From an uncultured Pleomorphomonas sp. (GTDB lineage Bacteria; Pseudomonadota; Alphaproteobacteria; Rhizobiales; Pleomorphomonadaceae), in NCBI GenBank assembly GCA_937868725.1, contig CALMMQ010000105.1:1-64000 (forward strand): DNA of 64,000 bases. The letters are read 5' to 3'. The number at the start of each line of letters is the position of its first letter. The stretch's first letter is position 1. Positions 8,175-16,504 of this stretch are shown in pieces. The translations under genes were made by a program, and so were the position numbers. The notes under the pieces are model-generated. The model saw nothing but the letters and a program-made list of their open reading frames with translations, did no database searches and was not told the origin of the DNA.

Positions 8175-9917
8175 ATGGCCGACTACTACCCCGTATTGAA
8201 GCGCGCCATTTCCTCGCTGCCCGCCGGCTCCGGCGAAGCGCGACGCGCCGTCTACGAGAGAGCCAGAGCCGCCCTGCTGAGGCAGCTCAACACCTACGAC
8301 CCGCCGCTGTCGCCGACCGAAATCACCGATCAGCGGTTGGCGCTCGAGGAATGCATCCGCCGCGTCGAAAGCGAAGTCGCCGTTGCCGCCCCGCCGGTGG
8401 AAGCGCCGGCCGTCAAGGTGCCGCCCGCCGTCGAAACGCCGGTCGCGAGAGTTTCGCCGCCAGTGCAGACGACGCCCCGCGCCCCGGTCGCCGAAGCGCC
8501 GAGCGTGCCGCCGCCGGTCACCGCCCGCCTGCAGACGCCGCCCCAGCCCCGGGCCGAGCCCGAGCGGCCGCCGGTACCGGCCCCGAGCGAAGACCGCGGC
8601 CAGCCGCGTATCGGCGCCGGCGTCAGCGCCCTGGCGCGTACCCTGCGCCAGGCCAATTCGCTCGGTCAGGCCTCCTCCACCGCCGCCCGCGCCGCCCGCA
8701 AGGCCTATGACGAGGACAACGAAGAGCCGCCCGTCGCCGAGCGTGGCGAGCCCGCGCTCGCCGAGGGGTCGCGTCCGGCCAAGCTGGCGCCGCCGGCCGA
8801 CGAGCGGGCCATCGAACCGCCCCTCGCTACCCCGATCGCCGAGCCCTCCGTCGATGCCCTTCGCGAGCGCGACGTGGCGCCGACGCTGCAATGGCCGACC
8901 GAGCCCAGCGCCTCGCACCGGCGCGGCCGCCTGATCCTGCTGGCCGGTGGCGCCGTGCTGCTGGCCGCCGTCGCTCTCGCCGCCGTCATGCTGCACGACC
9001 AGATCGCCGCCCTGGTCACCGGTCCCGGTCCGGCCGCCGTGGTCTCCGAAGGCTCCGACGACGGCGCCAGCGCCGACAATCTTGCGCCCAAGGTCGTCGA
9101 CCGTCTGCCGACCGAGGGGGACCAGCCCCCCGTCGCCCCCGACGCCCACGAGGTGAAGACCGAGAACGTGCCGGTGCCGAACGTCGATCCCGACCTGCCG
9201 CCGCCACCGGCCGGTGGGGCCGCCCCGACCGCCGCCGCCACCCCGGCCGCGCCGGCGCCGATCACCCCCGCACCGGTGACGCCCGTCGTCACCGCCGACG
9301 CCGGAGCCGCCCTGACGCCGCCGGCCGCCGCGGCTTCGACGCCCGCCACCACCGACCAGACGCAGGCCGGCGTGCTGGTGGCGCAGCGGGCCATCCTCTA
9401 CGAGGAACCCATTCCCGGTTCGCCCGGAACCAAGCTCGAAGGCCGTGTGCTCTGGAGCTTCGTCACCGAGCCGCCGCTGCCGGGCGAAAAGCCCATTCCG
9501 CAGATCCGCGGCGTCATCGAAGTGCCCGACAACAAGATGTCGCTGAAGCTGTCGATCCACCGCAACACCGATCAGGCGCTGCCGGCCAGCCACATCGTCG
9601 AGCTCAACTTCACGCTGCCGGCCTCCTTCCCCGGCCGCAGCATCGACATGACACCGGGTCTGATCGCCAAGCAGACCGAGGAAGCGCGCGGCGACCCGAT
9701 CGTCGGCGCCGTCGCCAAGGTGTCCGACAACATCTACTGGCTGGCCTTGTCCGGCCTCAGCCAGGACGTCGACCGCAACGTGTCGCTGCTGAAGACGCGC
9801 GAATGGATCGACATCCCGATCCGCTACGGCAACCGCCGTCGCGCCATCCTCACCTTCGAGAAGGGCGTGCAAGGCGACAAGGTGTTCGATCAGGCTTTCT
9901 CGACCTGGAGCCAGTAA
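8175..9917 (+). CDS. conserved hypothetical single-pass membrane protein, Pro/Ala-rich
   Basis: 580 residues. Residues 1-60 (MADYYPVLKRAISSLPAGSG...RRAVYERARAALLRQL...LALEECIRRVE) form a compact helical cytoplasmic domain. Residues about 65-245 are low-complexity and Pro/Ala/Glu-rich. One transmembrane helix lies near 251-270 after HRRGR. A second Pro/Ala-rich linker follows, and residues about 400-580 form a conserved extracytoplasmic domain starting QRAILYEEPIPGSPGTK. Similar architecture is common in Rhizobiales genomes between purA and rluD, but I know no experimental function. It is convergent with the minus-strand gene at 9979. Confidence 0.85.
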   Translation: MADYYPVLKRAISSLPAGSGEARRAVYERARAALLRQLNTYDPPLSPTEITDQRLALEECIRRVESEVAVAAPPVEAPAVKVPPAVETPVARVSPPVQTTPRAPVAEAPSVPPPVTARLQTPPQPRAEPERPPVPAPSEDRGQPRIGAGVSALARTLRQANSLGQASSTAARAARKAYDEDNEEPPVAERGEPALAEGSRPAKLAPPADERAIEPPLATPIAEPSVDALRERDVAPTLQWPTEPSASHRRGRLILLAGGAVLLAAVALAAVMLHDQIAALVTGPGPAAVVSEGSDDGASADNLAPKVVDRLPTEGDQPPVAPDAHEVKTENVPVPNVDPDLPPPPAGGAAPTAAATPAAPAPITPAPVTPVVTADAGAALTPPAAAASTPATTDQTQAGVLVAQRAILYEEPIPGSPGTKLEGRVLWSFVTEPPLPGEKPIPQIRGVIEVPDNKMSLKLSIHRNTDQALPASHIVELNFTLPASFPGRSIDMTPGLIAKQTEEARGDPIVGAVAKVSDNIYWLALSGLSQDVDRNVSLLKTREWIDIPIRYGNRRRAILTFEKGVQGDKVFDQAFSTWSQ

Positions 9918-9978
9918 GCGCCCGGCCGGGCCTGGACCAGGATGACGGCCGCGCCGCCGATCGGCGACGCGCCCGCCC

Positions 9979-10329
9979 TCACTTGGTGATCAGCACCGAC
10001 CGCGCCACCAGTTCGCCGCTGCGCATGTCGTGCACCTCGACGATGCGGCCATCCGGTCCTTCGATCAGGAAGGCGACACGGTCGCCGTCGAGCGAGGTGG
10101 AGACGATCGTCCCCTTGCTGGCGATCTCGATCACCGACTGGTAGGGCGCGCCGCTGCTGCCGCGGTCGAGATGCGACACGCGGAAGGCGATGGCGAACAG
10201 CACCGCCAGAAGGCCGATGCCGAGCGTCGCCCCGGCGATGAGCATCATGGCGCGCAGGCGCTGCTGTACGCGCGCGACGGCCGGATCGAGCGGCTTTTCT
10301 TCGACATCGTCATCGTTGGGCCTGGTCAT
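9979..10329 (-). CDS. small membrane protein, DUF6476-like
   Basis: 116 residues: a charged N-terminus (MTRPNDDDVEEKPLDPAVARVQQRLR), one transmembrane helix at about 28-49, then a periplasmic domain with a beta-rich pattern (GTIVSTSLDGDRVAFLIEG, RIVEVHDMRSGELVAR). It resembles the small alphaproteobacterial proteins annotated DUF6476 that lie beside rluD; the name is from memory and moderate. The start at 10329 is chosen because the frame further upstream is only the antisense of rluD. It is divergent from rluD with 78 bases between starts. Confidence 0.75.
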   Translation of the reverse strand: MTRPNDDDVEEKPLDPAVARVQQRLRAMMLIAGATLGIGLLAVLFAIAFRVSHLDRGSSGAPYQSVIEIASKGTIVSTSLDGDRVAFLIEGPDGRIVEVHDMRSGELVARSVLITK

Positions 10330-10407
10330 GGCGCTTCCCTCGGCAAGCGATTTGCGATAGGCGGCATAGCCAATCGGGCGCGGTTTGTCGACGCCTCCAG
10401 GAGCTCC

Positions 10408-11448
10408 ATGGCCATGGCCGACGAAGAAGACCTCGAATCCGATGCCGCAGCGGCCGAAACACGTCTGGCCGTGACGGCGCCGGAGGCCGGCAAGGTCCGG
10501 CTCGACAAGGCGCTGGCCGAGGCCTTTGCCGACCTCAGCCGCTCGCGCCTCAAGGGACTGGTCGAGGCCGGCGCCGTCACCGTCGACGGTGTCGTCGTCG
10601 CCGATGCCAGCCAGAAGGTGGCCGGCGGGGCCAGCCTCATGGTGCGCGTGCCGCCGGCCGAGCCGGCTGAACCGTTCGGCGAAGACATTCCGCTGGACGT
10701 CGTCTACGAGGACGACGACCTCATCGTCATCGACAAGCCGGCCGGCCTCGTCGTCCACCCCGCCGCCGGCAACTGGACCGGCACGCTGGTCAACGCCCTC
10801 ATCCATCATTGCGGCGACAGCCTGTCGGGCATCGGCGGCGTCAAGCGGCCGGGCATCGTCCACCGCCTCGACAAGGACACCACCGGCCTGATGGTGGTGG
10901 CCAAGACCGACCGAGCCCACGCCGGCCTTGCCGCCCAGTTCGCCGACCATGGCCGCACCGGGCCGCTCGAACGCGGCTACCTGGCGCTGGTCTGGGGCGT
11001 GCCCGAGCCGTTTCGCGGTACCATCGCCGCCGCGCTCGGCCGGTCATCGGCCGACCGCACCAAGATGGCGGTCATCCGGGGTGGCGGCGGCAAGGAGGCC
11101 ATCACCCATTACGAGGTGGTCGAGCGCTTCCCCGCCCAGTCCGGGCGCGCCGCCGTCGCCTCGCTGATCGAGTGCCACCTCGAAACCGGGCGCACCCATC
11201 AGATCCGCGTGCACATGACCACCATCGGTCACCCGCTGATCGGCGATCAGACCTATGGCACGCACTTTCTCACCAAGGCCAACCGCCTGCCCGACGCTGT
11301 CGGCCTGACGGTGCGCCAGTTCCCCCGCCAGGCGCTTCACGCCTTCTTGATAGCCTTCGAGCACCCTGTGACCGGCGAGGCATTGCGTTTCGAAAGCCCG
11401 CTACCGCAAGATATGGATGCGCTCGTGGCGGCATTTGCCGATCTCTGA
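10408..11448 (+). CDS. rluD: 23S rRNA pseudouridine synthase, RluD family
   Basis: 346 residues. N-terminal S4 RNA-binding domain (RLDKALAEAFADLSRSRLKGLVEAG, about 32-90), then the catalytic domain with DLIVIDKPAGLVVHPA and the signature HRLDKDTTGL, in which Asp155 is the catalytic nucleophile. HLETGRTHQIRVHM is the second RluA-family motif. It isomerises uridines in helix 69 of 23S rRNA. Two ATGs (10408, 10414) follow AGGAG at 10399-10403; either is possible. rpoH follows, the usual order in this group. Confidence 0.95.
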   Translation: MAMADEEDLESDAAAAETRLAVTAPEAGKVRLDKALAEAFADLSRSRLKGLVEAGAVTVDGVVVADASQKVAGGASLMVRVPPAEPAEPFGEDIPLDVVYEDDDLIVIDKPAGLVVHPAAGNWTGTLVNALIHHCGDSLSGIGGVKRPGIVHRLDKDTTGLMVVAKTDRAHAGLAAQFADHGRTGPLERGYLALVWGVPEPFRGTIAAALGRSSADRTKMAVIRGGGGKEAITHYEVVERFPAQSGRAAVASLIECHLETGRTHQIRVHMTTIGHPLIGDQTYGTHFLTKANRLPDAVGLTVRQFPRQALHAFLIAFEHPVTGEALRFESPLPQDMDALVAAFADL

Positions 11449-11651
11449 CAGATCGCCCCGACGCGGCGCCGGCATCGGCGTCCCGACCGTTCGGGTCCGG
11501 GGCTACGGCGCCGGTGGCCAATGTCGGAATCGCACCGCTGGCCTCGCGAAAATGCCACGGTCGTGCTTATATAGACCATTCGGTGCGCTCGTCGTCGAGG
11601 CACCGACCGCGCCCGTGTCCGGAGGAGCGGGCTTGAACAAGGGGGTGCTGC

Positions 11652-12551
11652 ATGGCCCGTTCGTCTCTGCCGATCATCGCTGCCGGCGATGGTGGCCTCA
11701 CACGTTATCTCGAAGAAATCCGCCGTTTTCGCATGCTTGAGCCGCAGGAAGAATACATGCTGGCCAAGCGCTACGTCGAATATGGCGACCGCGACGCGGC
11801 CCAGCAGCTCGTCACCTCGCATCTGCGCCTGGTGGCCAAGATCGCCATGGGCTACCGCGGCTATGGCCTGCCGATCGGCGAAGTGATTTCCGAGGGCAAC
11901 GTCGGCCTGATGCAGGCCGTCAAGCGTTTCGAGCCCGACAAGGGCTTCCGTCTCGCCACCTACGCCATGTGGTGGATCAAGGCGGCCATCCAGGAATACA
12001 TCCTGCGCTCCTGGTCGCTGGTCAAGATGGGCACCACCGCCAACCAGAAGCGACTGTTCTTCAACCTGCGCAAGGCCAAGAGCCAGCTGCAGGCCCTCGG
12101 CGACGGCGATCTCAAGCCCGATCAGGTCGAGGCCATCGCCACCAAGCTCGGCGTCACCCAGGACGACGTCGTCTCCATGAACCGGCGCCTGTCGGGCGAC
12201 GCGTCGCTCAACTCGCCGCTGCGCGCCGACAGCGAAAGCGGCGAATGGCAGGACTGGCTGGTCGACGAGCGCGACGACCAGGAAACGGTGATGGCCGAAT
12301 CCGAAGAGCTCGACCATCGCCGCGCCATGCTGAAGCAGGCGCTGGCCGTGCTCAACGAGCGCGAAAAGCGCATCTTCGAAGCCCGCCGCCTCGCCGAGGA
12401 TCCGGTGACACTGGAAGACCTGTCGGCAGAGTTCGGCGTCAGCCGCGAGCGCGTGCGCCAGATCGAGGTCCGCGCGTTCGAGAAGGTCCAGTCGGCGGTG
12501 CAGACGTTATCGCGCGGCGGCACGCTGCCCCGCGTCATCGACGCCGGCTGA
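11652..12551 (+). CDS. rpoH: RNA polymerase sigma-32 (heat shock) factor
   Basis: 299 residues. Region 2 (AAQQLVTSHLRLVAKIAMGYRGYGLPIGEVISEGNVGLMQAVKRFEPDKGFRLATYAMWWIKAAIQEYILR) is typical of RpoH; the Q(R/K)RLFFNLR box just downstream separates RpoH from RpoD. Region 4 helix-turn-helix is at about 250-290 (TLEDLSAEFGVSRERVRQIEVRAFEK). It directs RNA polymerase to chaperone and protease genes, including ftsH in many species (an ftsH lies at 53.8 kb here). A TATATAGA -10-like element lies at 11568-11575 without a clear -35. Rhizobiales often carry two rpoH genes; only this one is in the window. Confidence 0.96.
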   Translation: MARSSLPIIAAGDGGLTRYLEEIRRFRMLEPQEEYMLAKRYVEYGDRDAAQQLVTSHLRLVAKIAMGYRGYGLPIGEVISEGNVGLMQAVKRFEPDKGFRLATYAMWWIKAAIQEYILRSWSLVKMGTTANQKRLFFNLRKAKSQLQALGDGDLKPDQVEAIATKLGVTQDDVVSMNRRLSGDASLNSPLRADSESGEWQDWLVDERDDQETVMAESEELDHRRAMLKQALAVLNEREKRIFEARRLAEDPVTLEDLSAEFGVSRERVRQIEVRAFEKVQSAVQTLSRGGTLPRVIDAG

Positions 12552-12603
12552 CCGGCGAGGCGCCTTGGCGCGCTTTCCGGCCGACCTGGCGGCGACAAGC
12601 GCC

Positions 12604-13191
12604 CTAACCGGCGTCGTCGCTCCCTTGCCGCGTCCTGAAGGCCAGATAGGCCATGGCGCCTCCCACCGACACCAGCTCGACGCCCAGCAGGAAGCCGATC
12701 AGCCAGGTGGCGGTGACCGGCATCGACGCCATCAGCACCGCCGCCAGCACCAGCCCGACGATGCCGCTGCCGAGTACCCATGCCCAGTTGGGGAACGGCC
12801 GGATGGTCAGGGCGAAGACGATCTTCGACATGCCCTCGATCACGAAGAAGACGATCAGCAGCAGCGTCAGCGTCAGCAGCCCCTGAGCGGGATCGCGCAG
12901 GAACAGGATGCCGATCAGCACCGCCAGCAGCACCGAGGCCAGCTGCAGCCAGAACTGGGGCAGATGCCGGGCCTTGAACACGCTCACCGCCTGCGCCAGC
13001 CCCGACACGATCAGCAGCCAGCCGAGCAGGACGACCACCGCCACCGACGAGAAGAACGGGTAGATGATCGACACCATGCCGGCCAGGACCAGCAGCAGTC
13101 CCTCCGCCTGATACCAGAAGGCATGGCGGCGCACCGCCTGCCGCATCGCTTCGCGAAATAGTTCGGCTGCCGCTTCCAGTGACAGGCTCAT
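12604..13191 (-). CDS. HdeD family (DUF308) membrane protein
   Basis: 195 residues with six predicted transmembrane helices between about 30 and 185 (for example LLLVLAGMVSIIYPF, VAVVVLLGWLLIVSGL, LLTLTLLLIVFFVIEGM). The repeated GxxxLxxG helical hairpins and the IxPxxS motif fit HdeD, linked in E. coli to acid stress; function here is inferred only from family. Single gene, convergent with rpoH. Confidence 0.85.
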   Translation of the reverse strand: MSLSLEAAAELFREAMRQAVRRHAFWYQAEGLLLVLAGMVSIIYPFFSSVAVVVLLGWLLIVSGLAQAVSVFKARHLPQFWLQLASVLLAVLIGILFLRDPAQGLLTLTLLLIVFFVIEGMSKIVFALTIRPFPNWAWVLGSGIVGLVLAAVLMASMPVTATWLIGFLLGVELVSVGGAMAYLAFRTRQGSDDAG

Positions 13192-13537
13192 CGTCGTCTC
13201 CCGATCAGTATGAGCCGCCGGTCACAGCGTGCGGCCGGCAGCCTCTGCACGTCAATGTGGCTTCGCGCCACGGGCCGTTCAACTGGCCGGAGGTCGGAAT
13301 GGCGGCGAGCCCGGAAAAAGACCGGCGGCGGCGACTTGTTCCGGCGCCGGCTTTGCGATATAGAGGCGCCGACCTAGCCATAGTCACCGGAAGCCGCCCG
13401 GCATTGCCGCAGGCGGCTTCGTCCGTCAAGGATCAAGGGACCGGCCGACAGTTAAGGACACGGGGCAGCGGTGCCACATCGCATCGGCGCCTTGATGCGC
13501 TTGCGAGAGCGCCCAACGACAACGAAGGAACGACGCG
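13192..13537. other. divergent intergenic region hdeD/rpmE
   Basis: 346 bases. It holds the rpmE promoter (13336-13364) and an 8-bp leader hairpin, AAGCCGCC 13391-13398 with GGCGGCTT 13412-13419. The remaining DNA shows nothing recognisable. Confidence 0.5.
13336..13364 (+). promoter_or_regulatory. candidate sigma-70 promoter for rpmE
   Basis: TTGTTC (13336-13341), exactly 17 bases, then TATAGA (13359-13364). It predicts a leader of about 165 bases containing the hairpin at 13391-13419. Confidence 0.5.
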
Positions 13538-13765
13538 ATGAAGGAAGGCATTCATCCCAAGTACCACACCATCAAGGTGGTGATGACCGACGGTACCCAG
13601 TTCACGACCCGTTCGTGCTACGGCAGCGAGGGCGCCACGCTCAACCTCGACATCGATCCGAAGTCGCATCCGGCCTGGACCGGCGGTCAGCAGCAGCTGC
13701 TCGACCGCGGTGGCCGTCTGTCGCGCTTCAACTCGAAGTTCGGCGGCCTGTTCGGCACCAAGTAA
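13538..13765 (+). CDS. rpmE: 50S ribosomal protein L31
   Basis: 75 residues, starting [22 protein letters not shown] with the L31 signature ([26 protein letters not shown]). Only one cysteine (in TRSCYGSEG) is present, so the four-cysteine zinc site of the C+ form is absent, as is usual in alphaproteobacteria. It has its own promoter, leader hairpin and terminator. Confidence 0.97.
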   Translation: MKEGIHPKYHTIKVVMTDGTQFTTRSCYGSEGATLNLDIDPKSHPAWTGGQQQLLDRGGRLSRFNSKFGGLFGTK

Positions 13766-13794
13766 TTCGTCCCGCCCACGTGGGATGGCAGCGA

Positions 13795-13820
13795 CCCCGG
13801 CGCCCCGCGCCGGGGTTTTT
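13795..13820 (+). terminator. intrinsic terminator of rpmE
   Basis: Perfect 9-bp stem CCCCGGCGC/GCGCCGGGG with a 3-base loop followed by TTTTTG. Confidence 0.93.
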
Positions 13821-13914
13821 GTTTGCGTGGCGGTTCGCCTGCCGCCCCAAACGGCAACGCCGACCTGATCGGGCGATCAGATCGGCGTTCCGGAAGAACG
13901 ATTGGCGGGCGCTG

Positions 13915-14454
13915 TCAGGCGTCGTAGCGGCGCGCGCCGAAGGCGTCGGCCAGCCGGTCGAGGTTGCGGGCGATGACGTTGGCCGGGTTGGCACTGACCG
14001 TCTCGGCGCAATAGACGGCACGGTCCATGTGGCGGACGCGTTCGTTGAGACGGGCCGTGCGCTCGATCAGCGCCTTGAGCGCCGCCGGCAGTTCGTCCCA
14101 CATTGGGCCGGTGGTGTTGGCGGCCGGGCTGTCGAGCCGCACCTTGTTCTTCTCGGTGTTGGCCTGGGCCAGCGACAGTTCCCCCTCGCTCACCGCCCGC
14201 TGCAGCAGCAGCCAGGAGGCGATCTGCATCAGCCGGGTGGTCAGGCGCATCGATTCGGTCGAATAGGCGAGCGAAGCGGCGCGCGTCAGCTGGCGGCTGT
14301 CGCTGCGGCCGGCACCGTCGAGGTAATTGGCGGTCTCTTCGACGAGGCCCATGCCCTCGCGGAACAGCTCGCGGAACAGCTCCGAGTTGACGGCCCGCTG
14401 CCCGAAGGCGATCGGCTCGTCCGACGACGGCGGATTGAACTGATATTCGCTCAT
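13915..14454 (-). CDS. DUF1465 family protein
   Basis: 179 residues, soluble, mainly helical. The central segment (ELFREGMGLVEETANYLDGAGR...AYSTESMRLTTRLMQIASWLL) matches the conserved alphaproteobacterial DUF1465 family, whose role is unestablished. The start at 14454 (MSEYQF) is preferred over an upstream in-frame ATG seven codons earlier, because the N-terminus then looks normal. It lies on the same strand as, and about 540 bases downstream of, the DUF1192 gene, with a terminator between, so they are probably separate transcripts. Confidence 0.85.
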   Translation of the reverse strand: MSEYQFNPPSSDEPIAFGQRAVNSELFRELFREGMGLVEETANYLDGAGRSDSRQLTRAASLAYSTESMRLTTRLMQIASWLLLQRAVSEGELSLAQANTEKNKVRLDSPAANTTGPMWDELPAALKALIERTARLNERVRHMDRAVYCAETVSANPANVIARNLDRLADAFGARRYDA

Positions 14455-14811
14455 GACGTTCTTCCCTGCACGCACCCTGTCCGAACGATGACACGCGTCG
14501 TCCCGTCCGGATCGTTACCCGCAATCCCCTGGCTACCGGTCGAACAGCGTCTTCCGTCAACCCTGCTCTTAGCGCCGGCCGGGCCAAGCGTTGAGGAGAA
14601 AGCGCACTGCAAGCGGCGTTATCCCCGCAACCCTCAAGCCATGCCCCGCCGACCCGCATCGGCACACCGGGGAGGTTTCGCCACAAAGGTCGCAAGCCCC
14701 ATGCCACGGGCTGGCGCCGGGCTTGCCGGACCTCGGCAATCCTTTAAGAAAGGTTAACAAAAAATCGCGGCGGAGTCTTGGCCGACTTGCGCGCCGGCAC
14801 AGGTCAGCGGC

Positions 14812-14841
14812 AAAAAGAAGAGCCGCGAAAAGCGGCTCTTT
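14812..14841 (-). terminator. intrinsic terminator, minus strand
   Basis: Stem AAGAGCCGC/GCGGCTCTT (14818-14826 with 14832-14840). On the minus strand it is followed by CTTTTT, and on the plus strand by TTTG, so it may work weakly in both directions. It probably ends the DUF1192 transcript. Confidence 0.8.
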
Positions 14842-14930
14842 GATAGTTAAACAGGGAGGCGTCAAAAAGAGTGACAGGAGCCACTCGAAGATCCACCGCA
14901 GCGGATCATCGCCTTGATACCGCGCCTTGG

Positions 14931-14945
14931 TTAACCGGGGTTTAA
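14931..14945. promoter_or_regulatory. CtrA-type binding site (TTAA-N7-TTAA)
   Basis: TTAA CCGGGGT TTAA, an exact match to the consensus of the alphaproteobacterial cell-cycle regulator CtrA. It sits just downstream of the DUF1192 gene, far from an obvious start codon, so the controlled gene is unclear. Confidence 0.4.
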
Positions 14946-14996
14946 AAACCGCCCTTCGGCCCATGACGAGATCAAAAGATCGCTTTTCATCGGCCA

Positions 14997-15185
14997 TCAC
15001 AACTTGAAAAACGAGTCGGCGGCAGACTTCACCGAATTTCTGGCAACAACCGCAGCCTCAAGCCGGCCGATCTCTTCGCGAAAAGCGATAATACGCTCTT
15101 CCAGTTCTCGCACCGACAGTTTTGCAAGGTCATCGCCAACCGCCGGCTTCGGTCCACCGATCTTCTCTTCGTCTTCGCCGATCAT
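14997..15185 (-). CDS. DUF1192 family protein
   Basis: 62 residues, with the family core LSVRELEERIIAFREEIGRLEA (about residues 23-45), a short amphipathic coiled coil. DUF1192 proteins are tiny alphaproteobacterial proteins of unknown function, frequently beside a quinone oxidoreductase gene and close to trcR (DUF1013), which is exactly the context here. It is divergent from the oxidoreductase. Confidence 0.85.
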   Translation of the reverse strand: MIGEDEEKIGGPKPAVGDDLAKLSVRELEERIIAFREEIGRLEAAVVARNSVKSAADSFFKL

Positions 15186-15348
15186 GGCACACCTCGTCGG
15201 CCGGCCTTAACCGGCAGCTCCCGTCGACGGCGGTTCCGACCGACGGTTTGGCCAAGCAAACTGCCACTGCCCGCCTTCTGTCAAGGGCGCACCCTTGCGC
15301 CCGGGCGGCGATTGCCGCACCCTTGCCATCCACGCCACGGAGAACGCC

Positions 15349-16350
15349 ATGACCGTCCCAATCGCCACCATGCAGGCCATCGAGATCCCCGCCCCCGGCG
15401 GCCCGCACGTGCTGCGCCTCGTCAGCCGGCCACAGCCGCGTCCGGCTGCCGGCGAGGTGCTGATCCAGGTGGAAGCGGCCGGCGTCAACCGGCCCGACGC
15501 GCTGCAGCGTCAGGGCGGCTACCCGCCACCGCCCGGCGCCTCCGACATCCCCGGCCTCGAAGTGGCGGGCACGGTGGTCGAAGTCGGCAGCGAAGTGGCC
15601 ATCCCGCGCCTTGGCGACCGCGTCACGGCGCTTGTCGCCGGTGGCGGCTACGCCGAATACTGCCTCGCCCCGGCCGGCAGCTGCCTGCCCTTCCCCGACG
15701 GTTACGACGCCATCCGCGCCGCCGCCCTGCCCGAGACATTCTTCACCGCCTGGTCGAACGTGTTCGATCGCGGGGCACTTCGATCTGGCGAGACGTTTCT
15801 GGTTCACGGCGGCACGTCCGGAATTGGCACAGCGGCCATCCAGCTCGCCAAGGCGCGCGGCGCCACCGTCTACGCCACCGCCGGCAGCGACGACAAATGC
15901 GCGGTCTGCCGTCGTCTCGGCGCCGACATCGCCATCAATTATCGCGAAGCCGATTTCGTCGAGGTGCTGAAAGAGGCGACCGATCGCCGAGGCGTCGACG
16001 TCATCCTCGACATGGTCGGCGGCGACTACATCGAGCGCAATTACGAGGTTGCCGCCATCGAAGGCCGCATCGTCCAGATCGCCTTCCTGCGCGGGCCGAA
16101 GACGACGGTCAACTTCAACAAGCTGATGCTGAAGCGCCTCACCCACACCGGCGCCACGCTGCGCGTCCGCGAGCCAGCCTTCAAGGCTAGCCTCGCCCGC
16201 GCCCTATACACCGAGGTCTGGCCGCTGCTATCGGCCGGCACCATCGCGCCGGTGATCGATTCCGTCTTCCCCCTGGCCGCCGCCGCCGAGGCCCACGCCC
16301 GCCTCGAGGCCGATCACGTCGGCAAGATCATGCTCAAGGTCGGCGGCTAA
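15349..16350 (+). CDS. NAD(P)H-quinone oxidoreductase (zeta-crystallin/PIG3-type MDR)
   Basis: 333 residues. Medium-chain dehydrogenase fold without the catalytic zinc ligands. GVNRPDALQRQGGYPPPPGASDIPGLEVAGTV is the PIG3-like quinone-oxidoreductase signature, and VHGGTSGIGTAAIQLAK (about 145-160) is the NADPH-binding loop. It probably reduces quinones with NADPH; the natural substrate is unknown. The start at 15349 (MTVPIATMQAIEIP) has a CGGAG site upstream; a frame opening at 15295 is rejected. Divergent from DUF1192. Confidence 0.93.
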   Translation: MTVPIATMQAIEIPAPGGPHVLRLVSRPQPRPAAGEVLIQVEAAGVNRPDALQRQGGYPPPPGASDIPGLEVAGTVVEVGSEVAIPRLGDRVTALVAGGGYAEYCLAPAGSCLPFPDGYDAIRAAALPETFFTAWSNVFDRGALRSGETFLVHGGTSGIGTAAIQLAKARGATVYATAGSDDKCAVCRRLGADIAINYREADFVEVLKEATDRRGVDVILDMVGGDYIERNYEVAAIEGRIVQIAFLRGPKTTVNFNKLMLKRLTHTGATLRVREPAFKASLARALYTEVWPLLSAGTIAPVIDSVFPLAAAAEAHARLEADHVGKIMLKVGG

Positions 16351-16396
16351 TCACCGGAACGGACCAAAGACCCGCGCATTTGCCCGCCCATACGAA

Positions 16397-16425
16397 TTGC
16401 GAAAGCCGCTTTTGCCCTGTATAGA
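16397..16425 (+). promoter_or_regulatory. candidate sigma-70 promoter for trcR
   Basis: TTGCGA (16397-16402), 17 bases, TATAGA (16420-16425), about 75 bases before the start codon. Confidence 0.5.
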
Positions 16426-16504
16426 GGGATTATTCCCTGTCATCGTCAATATGAGACGACGGGCCGCCGGCGAAAGCCGGTGGACCAACAAAGAGGATTT
16501 GCCC

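Larger units (their letters stand above)
14455..14996. other. 542-base intergenic region with terminator and CtrA-like sites
   Basis: Between two minus-strand genes. It contains a minus-strand terminator (14812-14841), an exact TTAA-N7-TTAA at 14931-14945 and a near-match TTAA-N6-TTAAC at 14744-14758. A 143-codon minus-strand frame (14569-15000) crosses the terminator and looks non-coding. Confidence 0.6.

Noticed and set aside
14569-15000. 143-codon minus-strand frame touching the DUF1192 stop codon
   Set aside because: It runs through a strong intrinsic terminator, has no recognisable motif and an atypical composition; the start-stop contact is probably chance.
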